Positions 44,774 to 52,954 of a stretch of 64,000 nucleotides of DNA are shown in pieces. Source of the DNA: Thermasporomyces composti (GTDB taxonomy: Bacteria > Actinomycetota > Actinomycetes > Propionibacteriales > Actinopolymorphaceae); assembly GCF_003386795.1 (NCBI RefSeq), contig NZ_QTUC01000001.1:1488001-1552000 (forward strand), given 5' to 3'. The translations under genes were made by a program, and so were the position numbers. Every line of letters begins with the position of its first letter. The first letter of the stretch is position 1. The notes beneath the pieces were generated by a model that made no database searches, was not told the origin of the DNA, and saw only the letters and a list, made by a program, of their open reading frames with translations.

Positions 44774-46267
44774 TCAGTGGCGTACGTCGTCCTTCGTCAG
44801 GACGCCATTGACACGCCGCGGGATCCCGAGGACGTTCTCGTCCCGCAACGGCACCGGCAGCAGGGCCGCCGGCATCTGCTGGTAGCACACCGGCCGCAGG
44901 AAGCGTCGGATCGCGGTGGTTCCCACCGACGTGTGGATGGACGCCGTGGTCGCCGGCCACGGCCCGCCGTGGTGCATGGCGTACGTCACCGAGACACCCG
45001 TCGGCCAGCCGTTCCACAGCAGCCGTCCGGCCCGCTCCCGCAGCAGCGTGAGCAGCGGCGCGACGACGTCGGTCTCCGACTCCTCCGCGTGGACGGTCGC
45101 GGTGAGGTTGCCGCCGAAGGCCTCGGCCGCCCGGGTGAGCTCGTCCAGGTCCGCGTACTCCACGATGATCGACGCGGGACCGAAGCACTCCTCGAGCAGC
45201 TCGTCCTTGTGCTCCAGCAGGTTGGGCACGGTCGTCTTCACCAGCGTCGGAGCCACCGCGAGGTCCCGGACCGGGTCGGCGTGGAGCACCACCTGCACGC
45301 CCTCGACCTCGACGAGCCGACGCAGACCCTGCTCGTAGCCGCGAGCGATCCGGTCGTTCAGCAGCGGGGCCGGCCCGATGTCGCGTGCGGCCGCCACGAC
45401 GGCGTCGACGATCGCGCTGCCCACGGGCACGAACAGCAGACCCGGCTTGGTGCAGAACTGTCCCACGCCCAAGGTGAACGACCCGCAGAAGCCGGTCGCG
45501 ATCTCGTCCGGCCGGGCCTTCGCGGCCCCGGGGAAGACGAAGACCGGGTTGAGGCTGCCCAGCTCGCCGTAGAACGGGATCGGATCGGGTCGACCGGAGG
45601 CGATGTCGAAGAGCGCGCGACCACCGGGGATCGACCCCGTGAACGAGCCGGCCTTGATCCTGGGGTCGCGCAGCGCCTGGACGCCCTGGTCGGAGCCGAA
45701 GATCACGTCGAACGTGCCGTGCGGCGCGCCGGCTTGCGCCAACGCGTCCTTGACGATGGTCCCGGTGCGGGCGGACAGGCGCGGGTGGCCGGAGTGGGCC
45801 TTGACGATGACCGGGCATCCGGCGGCGAGGGCCGAGGCGGTGTCACCGCCGGCCACGCTGAACGCGAACGGGAAGTTGCTGGCCGCGTAGACCAGGGTGG
45901 GGCCGAGCGGCACGAGCATCCGGCGCACGTCAGGGCGAGGACCCATACCCCAGTCGGGGTCAGCGGTGTCGATGGTCGCCTCCAGGTACGACCCCTCCTC
46001 CAGCACCTCGGCGAAGAGCCGCAGCTGGAACGTCGTCCGGGTCAGCTCCCCCCGCAGTCGCCCCTCGGGCAGGTGGGACTCCTCCATGGCCAACGGGACG
46101 AGCTCGTCGGCCGCGGCGTCGAGCGCGTCGGCGACCGCGCGCAGCAACGGAGCCCGCTCGTTCGGCAGCAATGAGCCGAGCGGTTCGCTGGCCGCGGCCG
46201 CGGCCGCGAGGATGGCCTCCAGCTGTTCCGACGTCGTGGGTTCGACGGTGGTAGGGGATACGGTCAT
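44774..46267 (-). CDS. 2-oxoglutarate semialdehyde (2,5-dioxovalerate) dehydrogenase
   Basis: 497-residue aldehyde dehydrogenase of the NADP-dependent KGSADH group. Visible: VYAASNFPFAFSVAGGDTAS (substrate tunnel), ALAAGCPVIVKAHSGHPRLS (cofactor phosphate), GSFTGSIPGGRALFDIASGR, the catalytic Glu in FYGELGSLNPVFVF, and the catalytic Cys in TLGVGQFCTKPGLLFV. The H-S-G-H-P motif and the SLNPVFV wording are characteristic of this subfamily. It oxidises the semialdehyde from 2-keto-3-deoxy-pentonates or 5-keto-4-deoxyglucarate to 2-oxoglutarate. It overlaps the FAH-family gene upstream by 4 bases, forming a two-gene operon. Confidence 0.92.
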   Translation of the reverse strand: MTVSPTTVEPTTSEQLEAILAAAAAASEPLGSLLPNERAPLLRAVADALDAAADELVPLAMEESHLPEGRLRGELTRTTFQLRLFAEVLEEGSYLEATIDTADPDWGMGPRPDVRRMLVPLGPTLVYAASNFPFAFSVAGGDTASALAAGCPVIVKAHSGHPRLSARTGTIVKDALAQAGAPHGTFDVIFGSDQGVQALRDPRIKAGSFTGSIPGGRALFDIASGRPDPIPFYGELGSLNPVFVFPGAAKARPDEIATGFCGSFTLGVGQFCTKPGLLFVPVGSAIVDAVVAAARDIGPAPLLNDRIARGYEQGLRRLVEVEGVQVVLHADPVRDLAVAPTLVKTTVPNLLEHKDELLEECFGPASIIVEYADLDELTRAAEAFGGNLTATVHAEESETDVVAPLLTLLRERAGRLLWNGWPTGVSVTYAMHHGGPWPATTASIHTSVGTTAIRRFLRPVCYQQMPAALLPVPLRDENVLGIPRRVNGVLTKDDVRH

Positions 46268-47196
46268 CGCACAGCCTCCCGAACGAACGGATCGCTGATC
46301 GCGTCGACGAGCCAGGCCAGCGGCTCCTTGCCGACCACGACGGGATTGGACAGGGCACCGACGTCGCTGATGGTGATGTCGACCCGGTCACCGGCCGCGA
46401 GCGTGAACGACATCTCGGGGATGATGCCGGTGCCGGTGGCGAGCACGACCCCTTCCGGGAAGGCCTCGCCCGCGAACAGGTAGCTCACCAGCTCCTCCAG
46501 CGAACGCTTCATCCGCGCGGTCGACGTCGAGCCTTGCCAGGCGGGAGCACCGTCTCGGACGACGGTGAGCGTGATGTCCAGGGCGGTGGGGTCGGGCACC
46601 TCCCAGGCGGGGCGGATGCCCGCGGAGATGGCGCAGCTACCGGCGTAGATCTTCGCCTGCGGAAGGTAGAGAGGGTTCTCCCCCTCGATGACGCGGGAGC
46701 TCATGTCGTTGCAGACGACGAAGCCGACGATCTCGCCTGCCCGGTTGACGACGACACCCAGCTCTGGCTCGGGAACGTCGAGCCCGGAGTCCGCTCGGAT
46801 GCCGACCGGCTCCCCGTGGGTCACCACCCGCCACGCGACCGCCTTCATGAAGAGCTCGGGCCGCTGGGCGTCGTAGACCTTCTCGTAGACCGACTTCTCG
46901 GTGCTCTCCTCGACCCGCGCCACCTTGGAACGCTCGTAGGTGACGCCCGAGGCCCACACCTCGGTCCGTCCGTCGACAGGCGGCAGGAGAAGGACCTCGG
47001 ACTCCGCACGCACTCCGGTCGAGTCCGAGGCGGCCCGCGCCCCGGCGGCGTCGACCAGGTCGCGGACCTCCTTGCGGGGCAGCCTCAACAGCTCGCAGAT
47101 CCCGCCGACGTCAACGAGCGGGGCCACCCGGCCGGCCTGGCGAACGCCGACCCGGACGACCCGATCGACTCGGTCGGCGTAACGGACGATCTCCAC
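46264..47196 (-). CDS. Fumarylacetoacetate hydrolase-family protein, probable 2-keto-3-deoxy-pentonate dehydratase
   Basis: 310 residues. FAH C-terminal fold: VWASGVTYERSKVARVEEST, SGLDVPEPELGVVVNRAGEI with the metal-binding E-x-E and D, IVGFVVCNDMSSRVIEGENP, YLPQAKIYAGSCAISAGIRP, and VVLATGTGIIPEMSFTLAAG. The pairing with KGSA dehydrogenase (ATGA overlap) strongly suggests 2-keto-3-deoxy-D-arabinonate/L-arabinonate dehydratase of an oxidative pentose (Weimberg-type) route, not tyrosine breakdown. The matching pentonate dehydratase and dehydrogenase are not in this window. Confidence 0.85.
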   Translation of the reverse strand: MEIVRYADRVDRVVRVGVRQAGRVAPLVDVGGICELLRLPRKEVRDLVDAAGARAASDSTGVRAESEVLLLPPVDGRTEVWASGVTYERSKVARVEESTEKSVYEKVYDAQRPELFMKAVAWRVVTHGEPVGIRADSGLDVPEPELGVVVNRAGEIVGFVVCNDMSSRVIEGENPLYLPQAKIYAGSCAISAGIRPAWEVPDPTALDITLTVVRDGAPAWQGSTSTARMKRSLEELVSYLFAGEAFPEGVVLATGTGIIPEMSFTLAAGDRVDITISDVGALSNPVVVGKEPLAWLVDAISDPFVREAVR

Positions 47197-47549
47197 GGGA
47201 CCACCTCCGCAGTCATCAGATGTATCCCTGGTCGGCGCTCAGTGTTCCAGACAGATGACCGGTCGCGCGACGTTGGTCACCGCAGATTCACCGTTACCAC
47301 GTCGACAGCGGGAGCTCGAACGGCCGGAGGAGCGCACGGCGGCCGGTGTCGGGCTCGACGTTCACACAGTCTCGGCCATGGGTGACACCCGACGCGTGAC
47401 CGTTCTCGGCATGCCTGTGCTCGGGTGTCTGTTCTCGCGTGCCCGTTCTCGCGTGTCTGTTCTCGCGTGGCCGTTCTCGGCGTGGACGGACAGGGGATGG
47501 GCGGGCGAGTACTCTGAGCGAAAGATCACCGATCACGGGAGGTATCACG
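47197..47549. other. About 350 bases without a gene, with a 14-bp repeat array
   Basis: Divergent region between the FAH-family gene (minus) and the small secreted protein (plus). It holds the array at 47428-47484 and a CATC-A-GATG palindromic core near 47216. Otherwise nothing recognised. Confidence 0.6.
47428..47484. repeat. 14-bp tandem repeat with core GTTCTCGCGTG
   Basis: Units at 47428-47441, 47442-47455, 47456-47469 and 47470-47484 (the last one base longer). Units 1 and 3 are identical. A further partial match with GTTCTCGGC occurs upstream near 47402. Confidence 0.8.
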
Positions 47550-47876
47550 GTGAAGACTCGCAAGGTGGGTGCCGCCGCGAGTGCGTTGGGCCTGGTCGCT
47601 TCCGCGCTGACGCTTGTCGCGACCGCCGCGCCCGCGCAGGCGGGTATCGGCTGCCGGATCGACTCCCTCGGCGGCAGCGTCGCCGTGTACGAGCAGCCCG
47701 ACACGTCGAGCGCGACGATCGGCTCGATCACGAGCTACAGCTACGGCGGTCAGTGCGGACGAACGAGCGGCGCGACGTACACCGTCTGCGGTGGCGGCTC
47801 GACGTACTACCGGGTCACGGTCTCGGGCAGGACGGGGTACACGCCCGCGGCCTGCTTCGACTGGTCGTACTACTAG
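47550..47876 (+). CDS. Small secreted SH3-like (peptidase-inhibitor/SH3b-type) protein
   Basis: 108 residues from GTG 47550, GGGAGG upstream. Typical Sec signal peptide (about 1-32: MKTRKVGAAASALGLVASAL and a cleavage region APAQAG), then a mature domain of about 76 residues with four Cys (GIGCRID, GGQCGRT, TVCGGG, AACFDW) that could form two disulfides. The repeating 'VAVYEQPDTSSATIGSI' and 'YYRVTVSGRTGYTPAACF' pattern is that of bacterial SH3 domains which bind peptidoglycan or act as small exported proteins in actinobacteria. The C-terminal WSYY is aromatic. Role unknown. Confidence 0.85.
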   Translation: MKTRKVGAAASALGLVASALTLVATAAPAQAGIGCRIDSLGGSVAVYEQPDTSSATIGSITSYSYGGQCGRTSGATYTVCGGGSTYYRVTVSGRTGYTPAACFDWSYY

Positions 47877-47894
47877 GGCGTCACGTCCCGACCA

Positions 47895-47995
47895 CGAGCC
47901 ACACCATTTCCCGCACGATTTCTCGCACGATTCCCCCACACGGTCCCCCGCACAGTTCCCGCGGATGGGTTCCCTGACACGATTCCCCGCACGCT
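47895..47995. repeat. Degenerate short repeats after the secreted-protein gene
   Basis: Near-regular copies of a 12-15-base motif of the type CACGATTCCCCGCAC (for example near 47906, 47917, 47929 and 47979). Too degenerate to fix unit length; they look like a decaying array. No terminator hairpin was seen. Confidence 0.5.
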
Positions 47996-48064
47996 GACCC
48001 GCTTCCCGCGCGCCAGCACACCTCTCACCCTCGACGGGTCTGGTCGCTCACCAGGGCCCGTCCG

Positions 48065-48829
48065 TTAACCAGGGTGACCTAGCCGCTTGGACAGCCTGGC
48101 CGCGCCGTCGGCGACGAGCCGCCCCAGCTCGTCCCGCCGTTCGGGCGACCAACGTACGGTCGGGACCGAGATGCTCATGGCCGCCACGACGCGGTCGCCG
48201 CGGTCTCTCACCGGGGCCGCGACGCACGCGACGGCGTCGTTGGACTCGCAGTACTCCTCGGCCAGGCCCTTCGCGCGGATGCGCGTCAGCCGTTCCCGCA
48301 GCCGTACCGGCGAGGTGAGGCTGCGCGGCGTCAGCGCGGGCAAGGGCTGGTCGAGCGGGAACCGGGCGTTGAGCGTCTCCGGGTCGAGGCTGGCGAGCAG
48401 CATGAGACCGACGGCGGTGCAGTGCGCGGGGAGTCGACGTCCCACCGCCGAGACCATGCGGACCGGGTGGGTGCTGTCGACCTTGGCGATGTAGACGACG
48501 TCCCGACCGTCGAGGACGGCCACGTGGACGGTCTCGTCGCAGGCCGCGGCCACCTCCGCCGCGACGACCTGCCCCTCGCGCGCGAGGTCGAGGCGCTCGG
48601 CGTAGGCCGCACCGAGCTGGAACACCCCGACGCCCAGTCGGTAGCGGTGCGGATGATCTGGCGACGGCGCGAGGTACGACCGGGCCACGAGAGTGCCGAC
48701 GAGCTCGTGCACCGAGGTCCGCGGCAGCCCCAGACGCGCGTGGATCTCCGGGATGGACAGCTCTTCGGCCGTCGTGAAGAGCTCGAGGATGTCGAGGGCT
48801 CGCGTGACCGCAGGTACGGACCGCCCCAT
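48065..48829 (-). CDS. IclR-family transcriptional regulator
   Basis: 254 residues from ATG 48827-48829 with AAGGAGG upstream; longer frames are rejected. Winged helix N-terminus: VTRALDILELFTTAEELSIP, EIHARLGLPRTSVHELVGTL (recognition helix). The effector domain has DETVHVAVLDGRDVVYIAKV, RLPAHCTAVGLMLLASLDPE and VACVAAPVRDRGDRVVAAMS. It is divergent from the U32-family gene, with a palindrome in between, so it probably controls that gene and itself. The effector is presumably a small acid or sugar acid. Confidence 0.93.
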   Translation of the reverse strand: MGRSVPAVTRALDILELFTTAEELSIPEIHARLGLPRTSVHELVGTLVARSYLAPSPDHPHRYRLGVGVFQLGAAYAERLDLAREGQVVAAEVAAACDETVHVAVLDGRDVVYIAKVDSTHPVRMVSAVGRRLPAHCTAVGLMLLASLDPETLNARFPLDQPLPALTPRSLTSPVRLRERLTRIRAKGLAEEYCESNDAVACVAAPVRDRGDRVVAAMSISVPTVRWSPERRDELGRLVADGAARLSKRLGHPG

Positions 48830-48886
48830 GCGCCCTCCTTCGGTGCGAGCTTGACGGGCCCGTGACCGGGCCGTCACGATGTCCGA

Positions 48887-48910
48887 GTATACGAATGTTG
48901 TTCGGTATAC
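48887..48910. promoter_or_regulatory. Candidate IclR operator
   Basis: Arms GTATACGAA (48887-48895) and TTCGGTATAC (48901-48910) form a near-perfect inverted repeat, one base out of register, around TGTTG. It is 57 bases upstream of the iclR start and about 120 bases before the U32 gene. A+T-rich compared with the surroundings. Confidence 0.65.
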
Positions 48911-49031
48911 CGCACACGCCAGGCCACCGCACCTGGCACGCCGTCCGCGGCAGCCTGGGCCGCAGAGTCGAGACCGGCCTGCCGCGGACAGGGACGGGAC
49001 ACCGTACGAGCCTTTGTGGGAGGGTCCATCC

Positions 49032-49991
49032 GTGGCTGGCGCAACCACCCCTTCGACACCTGGATCGCGACTTCTCGAGCAGCTGGACCTTCCCGCTCGC
49101 GATCTCGGCGAGCTGCCGGCGTCCGCCAAGCGCTTCCCCGACGGGGTCCGCTACCGCATCGAGATCCCCAGCACCGAGGGGCCCCGGTGCCTCGACGCCG
49201 CGCTCGAGGAGGCCGAGCGGCTCGACGTCCCGGTCCGGCGCATCTCTCAGGGCAGCGGCGTCTTCCTGCTGACCGACGACGAGATCGACGCCATGGTCGA
49301 GCGAGCCGCGCTCGCCGGCGTGGAGATCAGCCTCTTCGCCCGCCCGTGCGCTGGGTGGGGCACCTCCGCGACCGCCCGCTCCAGCGCGGGAGGCGGTTTC
49401 GCCGCCACCGCGCACGGCCAGCAGCAAGTCGCCGCCGTGCTCGACGACTGCCTGCGGGCCGCCGAGCGGGGCATCCGCAGCGTCCTCATCTCCGACATCG
49501 GCGTCCTCGCGGCGTTCGGCAAGCTCCGCGCTCAAGGCCACCTCCCGGAGGACATGCAGGCCAAGGTGTCGGTCATGCTGCCGATCACCAACGCCGCCAC
49601 GGCCCGACTGCTGGAAGACCTCGGCGCGAACACGCTCAACGTGGCCACCGACCTGAGCCTCGCGCAGATCGCCGCCATCCGCGCCGCCGTCGACATCCCG
49701 CTCGACGTCTACGTCGAGGCTCCCGACAACCTCGGCGGCTTCCTCCGTCACCACGAGCTGCCGCAGCTCATCGAGGTGGCCGCGCCCGTCTACATCAAGT
49801 TCGGTCTGCGGAACGCGCCAGACGTCTACCCGGCCGGCACCCACCTGGAGACCACGACGGTCGCCTTGACCCGCGAGCGGGTGCGCCGAGCGCGGCTCGG
49901 GCTCGACCTGCTACGTCGCGCCGGCGTCGACGAGCCGACCTCCAAGCCAGGAGCGGAAGGCCTCGCCGTACCCGTCCCGCCGACGCGATAG
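49032..49991 (+). CDS. Peptidase U32-like family protein (TIM-barrel)
   Basis: 319 residues from GTG 49032 with GGGAGGG upstream. Barrel-like pattern with RISQGSGVFLLTDDEIDAMV, GVEISLFARPCAGWGTSATA, SVLISDIGVLAAFGKLRAQG, SVMLPITNAATARLLEDLGA, NTLNVATDLSLAQIAAIRAA, LDVYVEAPDNLGGFLRHHEL and a C-terminal 'VYIKFGLRNAPDVYPAGTHL'. The last motif resembles the U32 signature region, but no classical Glu/Phe signature of UbiU/YhbU is complete. The substrate is unknown. It may be a lyase or isomerase acting on a small carbon acid, given the IclR partner. Confidence 0.65.
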   Translation: MAGATTPSTPGSRLLEQLDLPARDLGELPASAKRFPDGVRYRIEIPSTEGPRCLDAALEEAERLDVPVRRISQGSGVFLLTDDEIDAMVERAALAGVEISLFARPCAGWGTSATARSSAGGGFAATAHGQQQVAAVLDDCLRAAERGIRSVLISDIGVLAAFGKLRAQGHLPEDMQAKVSVMLPITNAATARLLEDLGANTLNVATDLSLAQIAAIRAAVDIPLDVYVEAPDNLGGFLRHHELPQLIEVAAPVYIKFGLRNAPDVYPAGTHLETTTVALTRERVRRARLGLDLLRRAGVDEPTSKPGAEGLAVPVPPTR

Positions 49992-50225
49992 GCGGTTTCG
50001 CCCCGCACGAGAGAGCGTGCAGTCCGACGATTTCACTCGCGGGAGAGCGGCACCCCGAAGCGCGTCGGCCAGCGAGACCGGACGACCTTTGACGTGGGTG
50101 GCGCGAGGGCCGGTCGGAGGAGGTAGGAGGTCGACCGGCCCCGCGCCGGGTTGCGCGCCAGGGCTGTGCGGCGGTGGGCGAGTGTGAGAAGGGGCCGACC
50201 CTGGGCGCGGGTCTTGCAGCTGGGG

Positions 50226-50615
50226 CTAGGTGTGGGTGTGGTTGGAGTGGGCTGGGGGTGGGGTGGCGAGAGAGGTGATGGCGTAGCGGCGGGCTTGGTG
50301 TTGGTCGTCCATGCGCGGGATCTCCTCACCGGAGCCGCGTCGGACGCAGCGTTGGCCGGGTGGGGCGTGGCAGGTGGGGCAGGGGTGCAGCAGGATGCGG
50401 GCGAACCTGTCGCGGTCGGTGGTGCCCAGCCCTTCTAGGTCGGGGCGGGAGGTGTCGAACACCCAGTCGACGATCCCGGTGTCGATCAGATCCAGGTCTA
50501 GCCGCGCGTGATCACTGTCATCAGCAGCCCGATCACCGCCGCCACCACGAATGTGGCCGCCTTCCACATCACCGCGTGTGTCGTGAGGCGTCCTGTCGCC
50601 AGGCCACGTCGCCAT
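50226..50615 (-). CDS. Small zinc-ribbon protein, plasmid/ICE-type
   Basis: Up to 129 residues; the credible part is the C-terminal 85 or so. It contains LLHPCPTCHAPPGQRCVRRG with a CxxC...C pattern, followed by EIPRMDDQHQARRYA. Such short Cys-ribbon proteins occur in actinomycete integrative elements and phages, next to the transfer and regulator genes. The N-terminal part (His/Gly/Arg-rich) is probably not translated; no good start codon or ribosome site is visible. No integrase or other transfer gene is nearby. Confidence 0.45.
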   Translation of the reverse strand: MATWPGDRTPHDTRGDVEGGHIRGGGGDRAADDSDHARLDLDLIDTGIVDWVFDTSRPDLEGLGTTDRDRFARILLHPCPTCHAPPGQRCVRRGSGEEIPRMDDQHQARRYAITSLATPPPAHSNHTHT

Positions 50616-50978
50616 GCCACCCTCGCCTCCCGTGTGTGGCAGGTGCGGCGGCCACCCACACCCGTGGGGGCCGGAGCGGCACGTGGCCGCCGCACACCCG
50701 GTTGGTCAGGCGCGGCGGCCAGGACCACCATTCCCACTGCCTGGCCACCAGGCCGAGGCCATAGAGGTCAACCAACCACCGCGCCAGTCTGCAGGCGCTC
50801 GCGTCTTGTGTAGGAGCAGTTCACCGTTAAACCGCCCAAAAGTCAATGCTATGGAGCAACGTTTCAGGAACGAGGTGACTTCATGGCTGTTCGACACTAT
50901 GCGTCAACTTGTGTCGCAGACGCGATGGCTGTTTAATTTGGACGGAGCAATCGCCCAAACTTGTCGAGGAGGTGGCGG
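50616..50978. other. XRE upstream region, no confident gene
   Basis: About 360 bases. A minus-strand frame at 50498-50737 ends with a hydrophobic helix (WKAATFVVAAVIGLLMTVIT) but its N-terminal part is implausible. The last 170 bases are unusually A+T-rich for this genome and should hold the XRE promoter; GAGGAGG lies before ATG 50979. Confidence 0.5.
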
Positions 50979-51884
50979 ATGCCCCATGGCCCCAGCTCGT
51001 CTCCATTGATCCGTCGGCAGCTCGGCCGCCGGCTCGCCGCCTTGCGTGTCGCGGCAGGTCTCACCCAAGAGCAGGTCGCCGAAGCCATCGAGCGGGCGCG
51101 AGCCACCATCGGCCGGATGGAAGACGGGGTAGAGAGCGTCCGCTACCGCCAAAGCGACCTGAAGGCGATGCTCAAGCTCTACAACGCCAGCGAAGAGGAC
51201 ACCCAGCTCATCCTCGGCTTGGCGGCGGAGACCCGGAACGGGAACCGGAAGTCGTGGTGGCACGACTACACCGAAAGCGTGCTGCCCTCATGGTTTCGGT
51301 TCTATGTAACGCTTGAGACCTCAGCCGAGCGCATCCGCCTGTACGAGACTGAGCTTGTACCCGGTCTGCTACAGACCCGGGCCTACGCCGAGCAGGTGAC
51401 CCGTACTCCCGAGGGCTACCTCGACGAAAAGGACGTCGAGGAGCGGGTCAACATTCGTATGAGTCGCCAATCACTGCTCACCCAGCCGCGGGCGCCCCAG
51501 CTCCACGTGATCCTCAACGAGGCTGTCCTTCACCGTAAGGTCGGCGACGACGCGGTGATGGCCGAGCAGCTAGAGCACCTGTTAAAGGTCAGTGAACGGG
51601 CGAACGTTATCCTCCGCGTCCTTCCGTTCGACGCTGGAGCGCATGGCGGGCTCGCGGCTGGTGGCCCGTTCCACATCCTCGACTTCCCCGACGATCCGAC
51701 AACGGGGGAGCCCCTAGAGCCACCACTGGCCTATGTAGAAACGCTCACCGGAGCGTTCTACATGAGCAAGCACGAGGAGGTGAGCGCCTTTCGGCTCGTC
51801 TGGGACGACCTTGAACGTCGGGCTCTGGGCCAGCCCGGCTCAATGGAAAAGATCGCCGATACCTTGAAAGGACTCCAAAAGTGA
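50979..51884 (+). CDS. XRE-family regulator with C-terminal DUF5753 domain
   Basis: 301 residues from ATG 50979 with GAGGAGG. HTH in the N-terminal 65 residues (LAALRVAAGLTQEQVAEAIE, ARATIGRMEDGVESVRYRQS), followed by the DUF5753 ligand-type domain: YETELVPGLLQTRAYAEQVT, MSRQSLLTQPRAPQLHVILN, VLPFDAGAHGGLAAGGPFHI and PPLAYVETLTGAFYMSKHEE. This is the classical actinomycete XRE protein paired with a DUF397 protein (overlap GTGA at 51881-51884). Such pairs regulate differentiation or behave as dedicated pairs with an unknown ligand. Confidence 0.95.
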   Translation: MPHGPSSSPLIRRQLGRRLAALRVAAGLTQEQVAEAIERARATIGRMEDGVESVRYRQSDLKAMLKLYNASEEDTQLILGLAAETRNGNRKSWWHDYTESVLPSWFRFYVTLETSAERIRLYETELVPGLLQTRAYAEQVTRTPEGYLDEKDVEERVNIRMSRQSLLTQPRAPQLHVILNEAVLHRKVGDDAVMAEQLEHLLKVSERANVILRVLPFDAGAHGGLAAGGPFHILDFPDDPTTGEPLEPPLAYVETLTGAFYMSKHEEVSAFRLVWDDLERRALGQPGSMEKIADTLKGLQK

Positions 51885-52075
51885 GTCGGTTCATCAACTG
51901 GCGCAAGTCCAGCTACAGCAATAACGGCGGCGCCTGCGTCGAGGTCGGGATCGCTCCCGGTGTCGTCGGCGTCCGGGACTCCAAGCTGGGTGAGGACTCG
52001 CCCATCCTGGCGGTCACCCCGGCCGACTGGAGCGCCTTCGTCAGCGCCGTCAAGGCTGGCCAGTTCGACCTCTGA
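51881..52075 (+). CDS. DUF397 protein, partner of the XRE regulator
   Basis: 64 residues, GTG 51881 overlapping the XRE stop. The DUF397 pattern is complete: 'WRKSSYSNNGGACVEVG', 'VGVRDSKLGEDSPILAVTPA', 'DWSAFVSAVKAGQFDL'. It likely acts in a complex with the upstream regulator, perhaps as an antagonist. It is nearly identical in the 'SKLG-DSPILAVTPADWS' region to the second copy at 52704-52922. A hairpin follows. Confidence 0.95.
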   Translation: MSRFINWRKSSYSNNGGACVEVGIAPGVVGVRDSKLGEDSPILAVTPADWSAFVSAVKAGQFDL

Positions 52076-52098
52076 CGCGACCAGCACACCGAAACCAC

Positions 52099-52128
52099 GC
52101 GGTGCCCCGGGCCTGCCTGGGGCACCGC
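52099..52128 (+). terminator. Hairpin after the first DUF397 gene
   Basis: GCGGTGCCCC (52099-52108) and GGGGCACCGC (52119-52128), 10-bp perfect arms around a 10-base G+C-rich loop. It shares the GGTGCCCC/GGGGCACC arms with the hairpin after the second DUF397 gene. Confidence 0.75.
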
Positions 52129-52194
52129 CCTCCTCAGGCGTGTCTTGATTAATCGAACGCTGTAGAAAAGCTTCCATCAAGCCCTCGTACGGAG

Positions 52195-52719
52195 CAGAGT
52201 TTTACCAGGCGGTACGCCGAGCGGATCACCAGGACGGCCGCCGGCTACTTCAACGAGGACCGAATCCAGCGCATGGTGAACACCCGCATGAAGCGACAGG
52301 CGCTCCTGAGCCGTCCGACGCCACCGAGCTATGAGGTGATCATTTGCGAGGCGGCGCTCCGCCGGCTCGACGTCTCCGACGAGATGGCCCACGAGCAGCT
52401 ACAACGCCTGCTGGAAGACCGTCCCCGCATCAACGTGCGGGTCCTGCCGTTCAGCGCCGGCATTCACGGCGGCATGGCAACATGCGGCTCATTCTCGATC
52501 CTGGACTTCCCCGCGGATCCCTACACCGGTGCGCCCATCGAGCCGCCACTGGCTTACGTGGACACCCTCACCGCGGCGTTCTACATGTACAAGCCCGACG
52601 AGGTTCGCGGCTACCAGCACATGTGGCGGGACCTCGATCGGCGGGCCTTGGATCGGCCCACGTCACGAGAGTTCATCAGCGACATCCTGAAAGGACGTTC
52701 GTCGTGTCCGACAACATGA
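52195..52719 (+). pseudogene. Truncated XRE/DUF5753 regulator (5' end missing)
   Basis: The frame opens at about 52195 with 'QSFTRRYAERITRTAAGYFN', aligned to 'LLQTRAYAEQVTRTPEGYL' of the intact gene, and continues to the natural end (FISDILKGRSSCPTT). Nothing before this point aligns: the HTH domain and the first part of DUF5753 are gone, and the upstream 120 bases follow the first DUF397 gene without a start. Internal ATG 52273 could restart a product of 148 residues without DNA-binding. Codons are otherwise intact, so truncation seems recent. It is followed by an intact DUF397 gene. Confidence 0.8.
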
Positions 52720-52922
52720 AGGGGACCTTCGCCGACGCGACCTTCCGCAAGAGCAGCTACAGCGGCGCTAACGGCGGGAACTGCGTGGAGGTCGCGGTCG
52801 CCCCTGGCGTCGTCGGCGTCCGGGATTCCAAGCTCGGCGCGGACTCGCCCATCCTGGCGGTGACCCCGGCCGACTGGAGCACCTTCGTCAACGCCGTCAA
52901 GGCCGGCCGGTTCGACCTCTGA
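52704..52922 (+). CDS. Second DUF397 protein
   Basis: 72 residues from GTG 52704 with AAAGGA, overlapping the truncated regulator's end. The full DUF397 pattern is present ('FRKSSYSGANGGNCVEVAVA', 'VVGVRDSKLGADSPILAVTP', 'ADWSTFVNAVKAGRFDL'). It retains its own start although its cognate regulator is broken, so it may now pair with the intact XRE protein or be on the way to loss. Its DNA is highly similar to the first copy over the last 120 bases, pointing to duplication or gene conversion. Confidence 0.9.
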   Translation: MSDNMKGTFADATFRKSSYSGANGGNCVEVAVAPGVVGVRDSKLGADSPILAVTPADWSTFVNAVKAGRFDL

Positions 52923-52954
52923 CGCGACCACCACATCGACAGCGCCACCGATCT

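Noticed and set aside
50498-50737. Minus-strand small protein ending in a hydrophobic helix
   Set aside because: The helix is credible but the N-terminal two thirds look random and no start signal is seen, so it is mentioned only in the region note.
51881-52922. Toxin-antitoxin system made of XRE and DUF397 proteins
   Set aside because: The pairs are better explained by the common actinomycete regulator family; no toxin fold or motif is visible.
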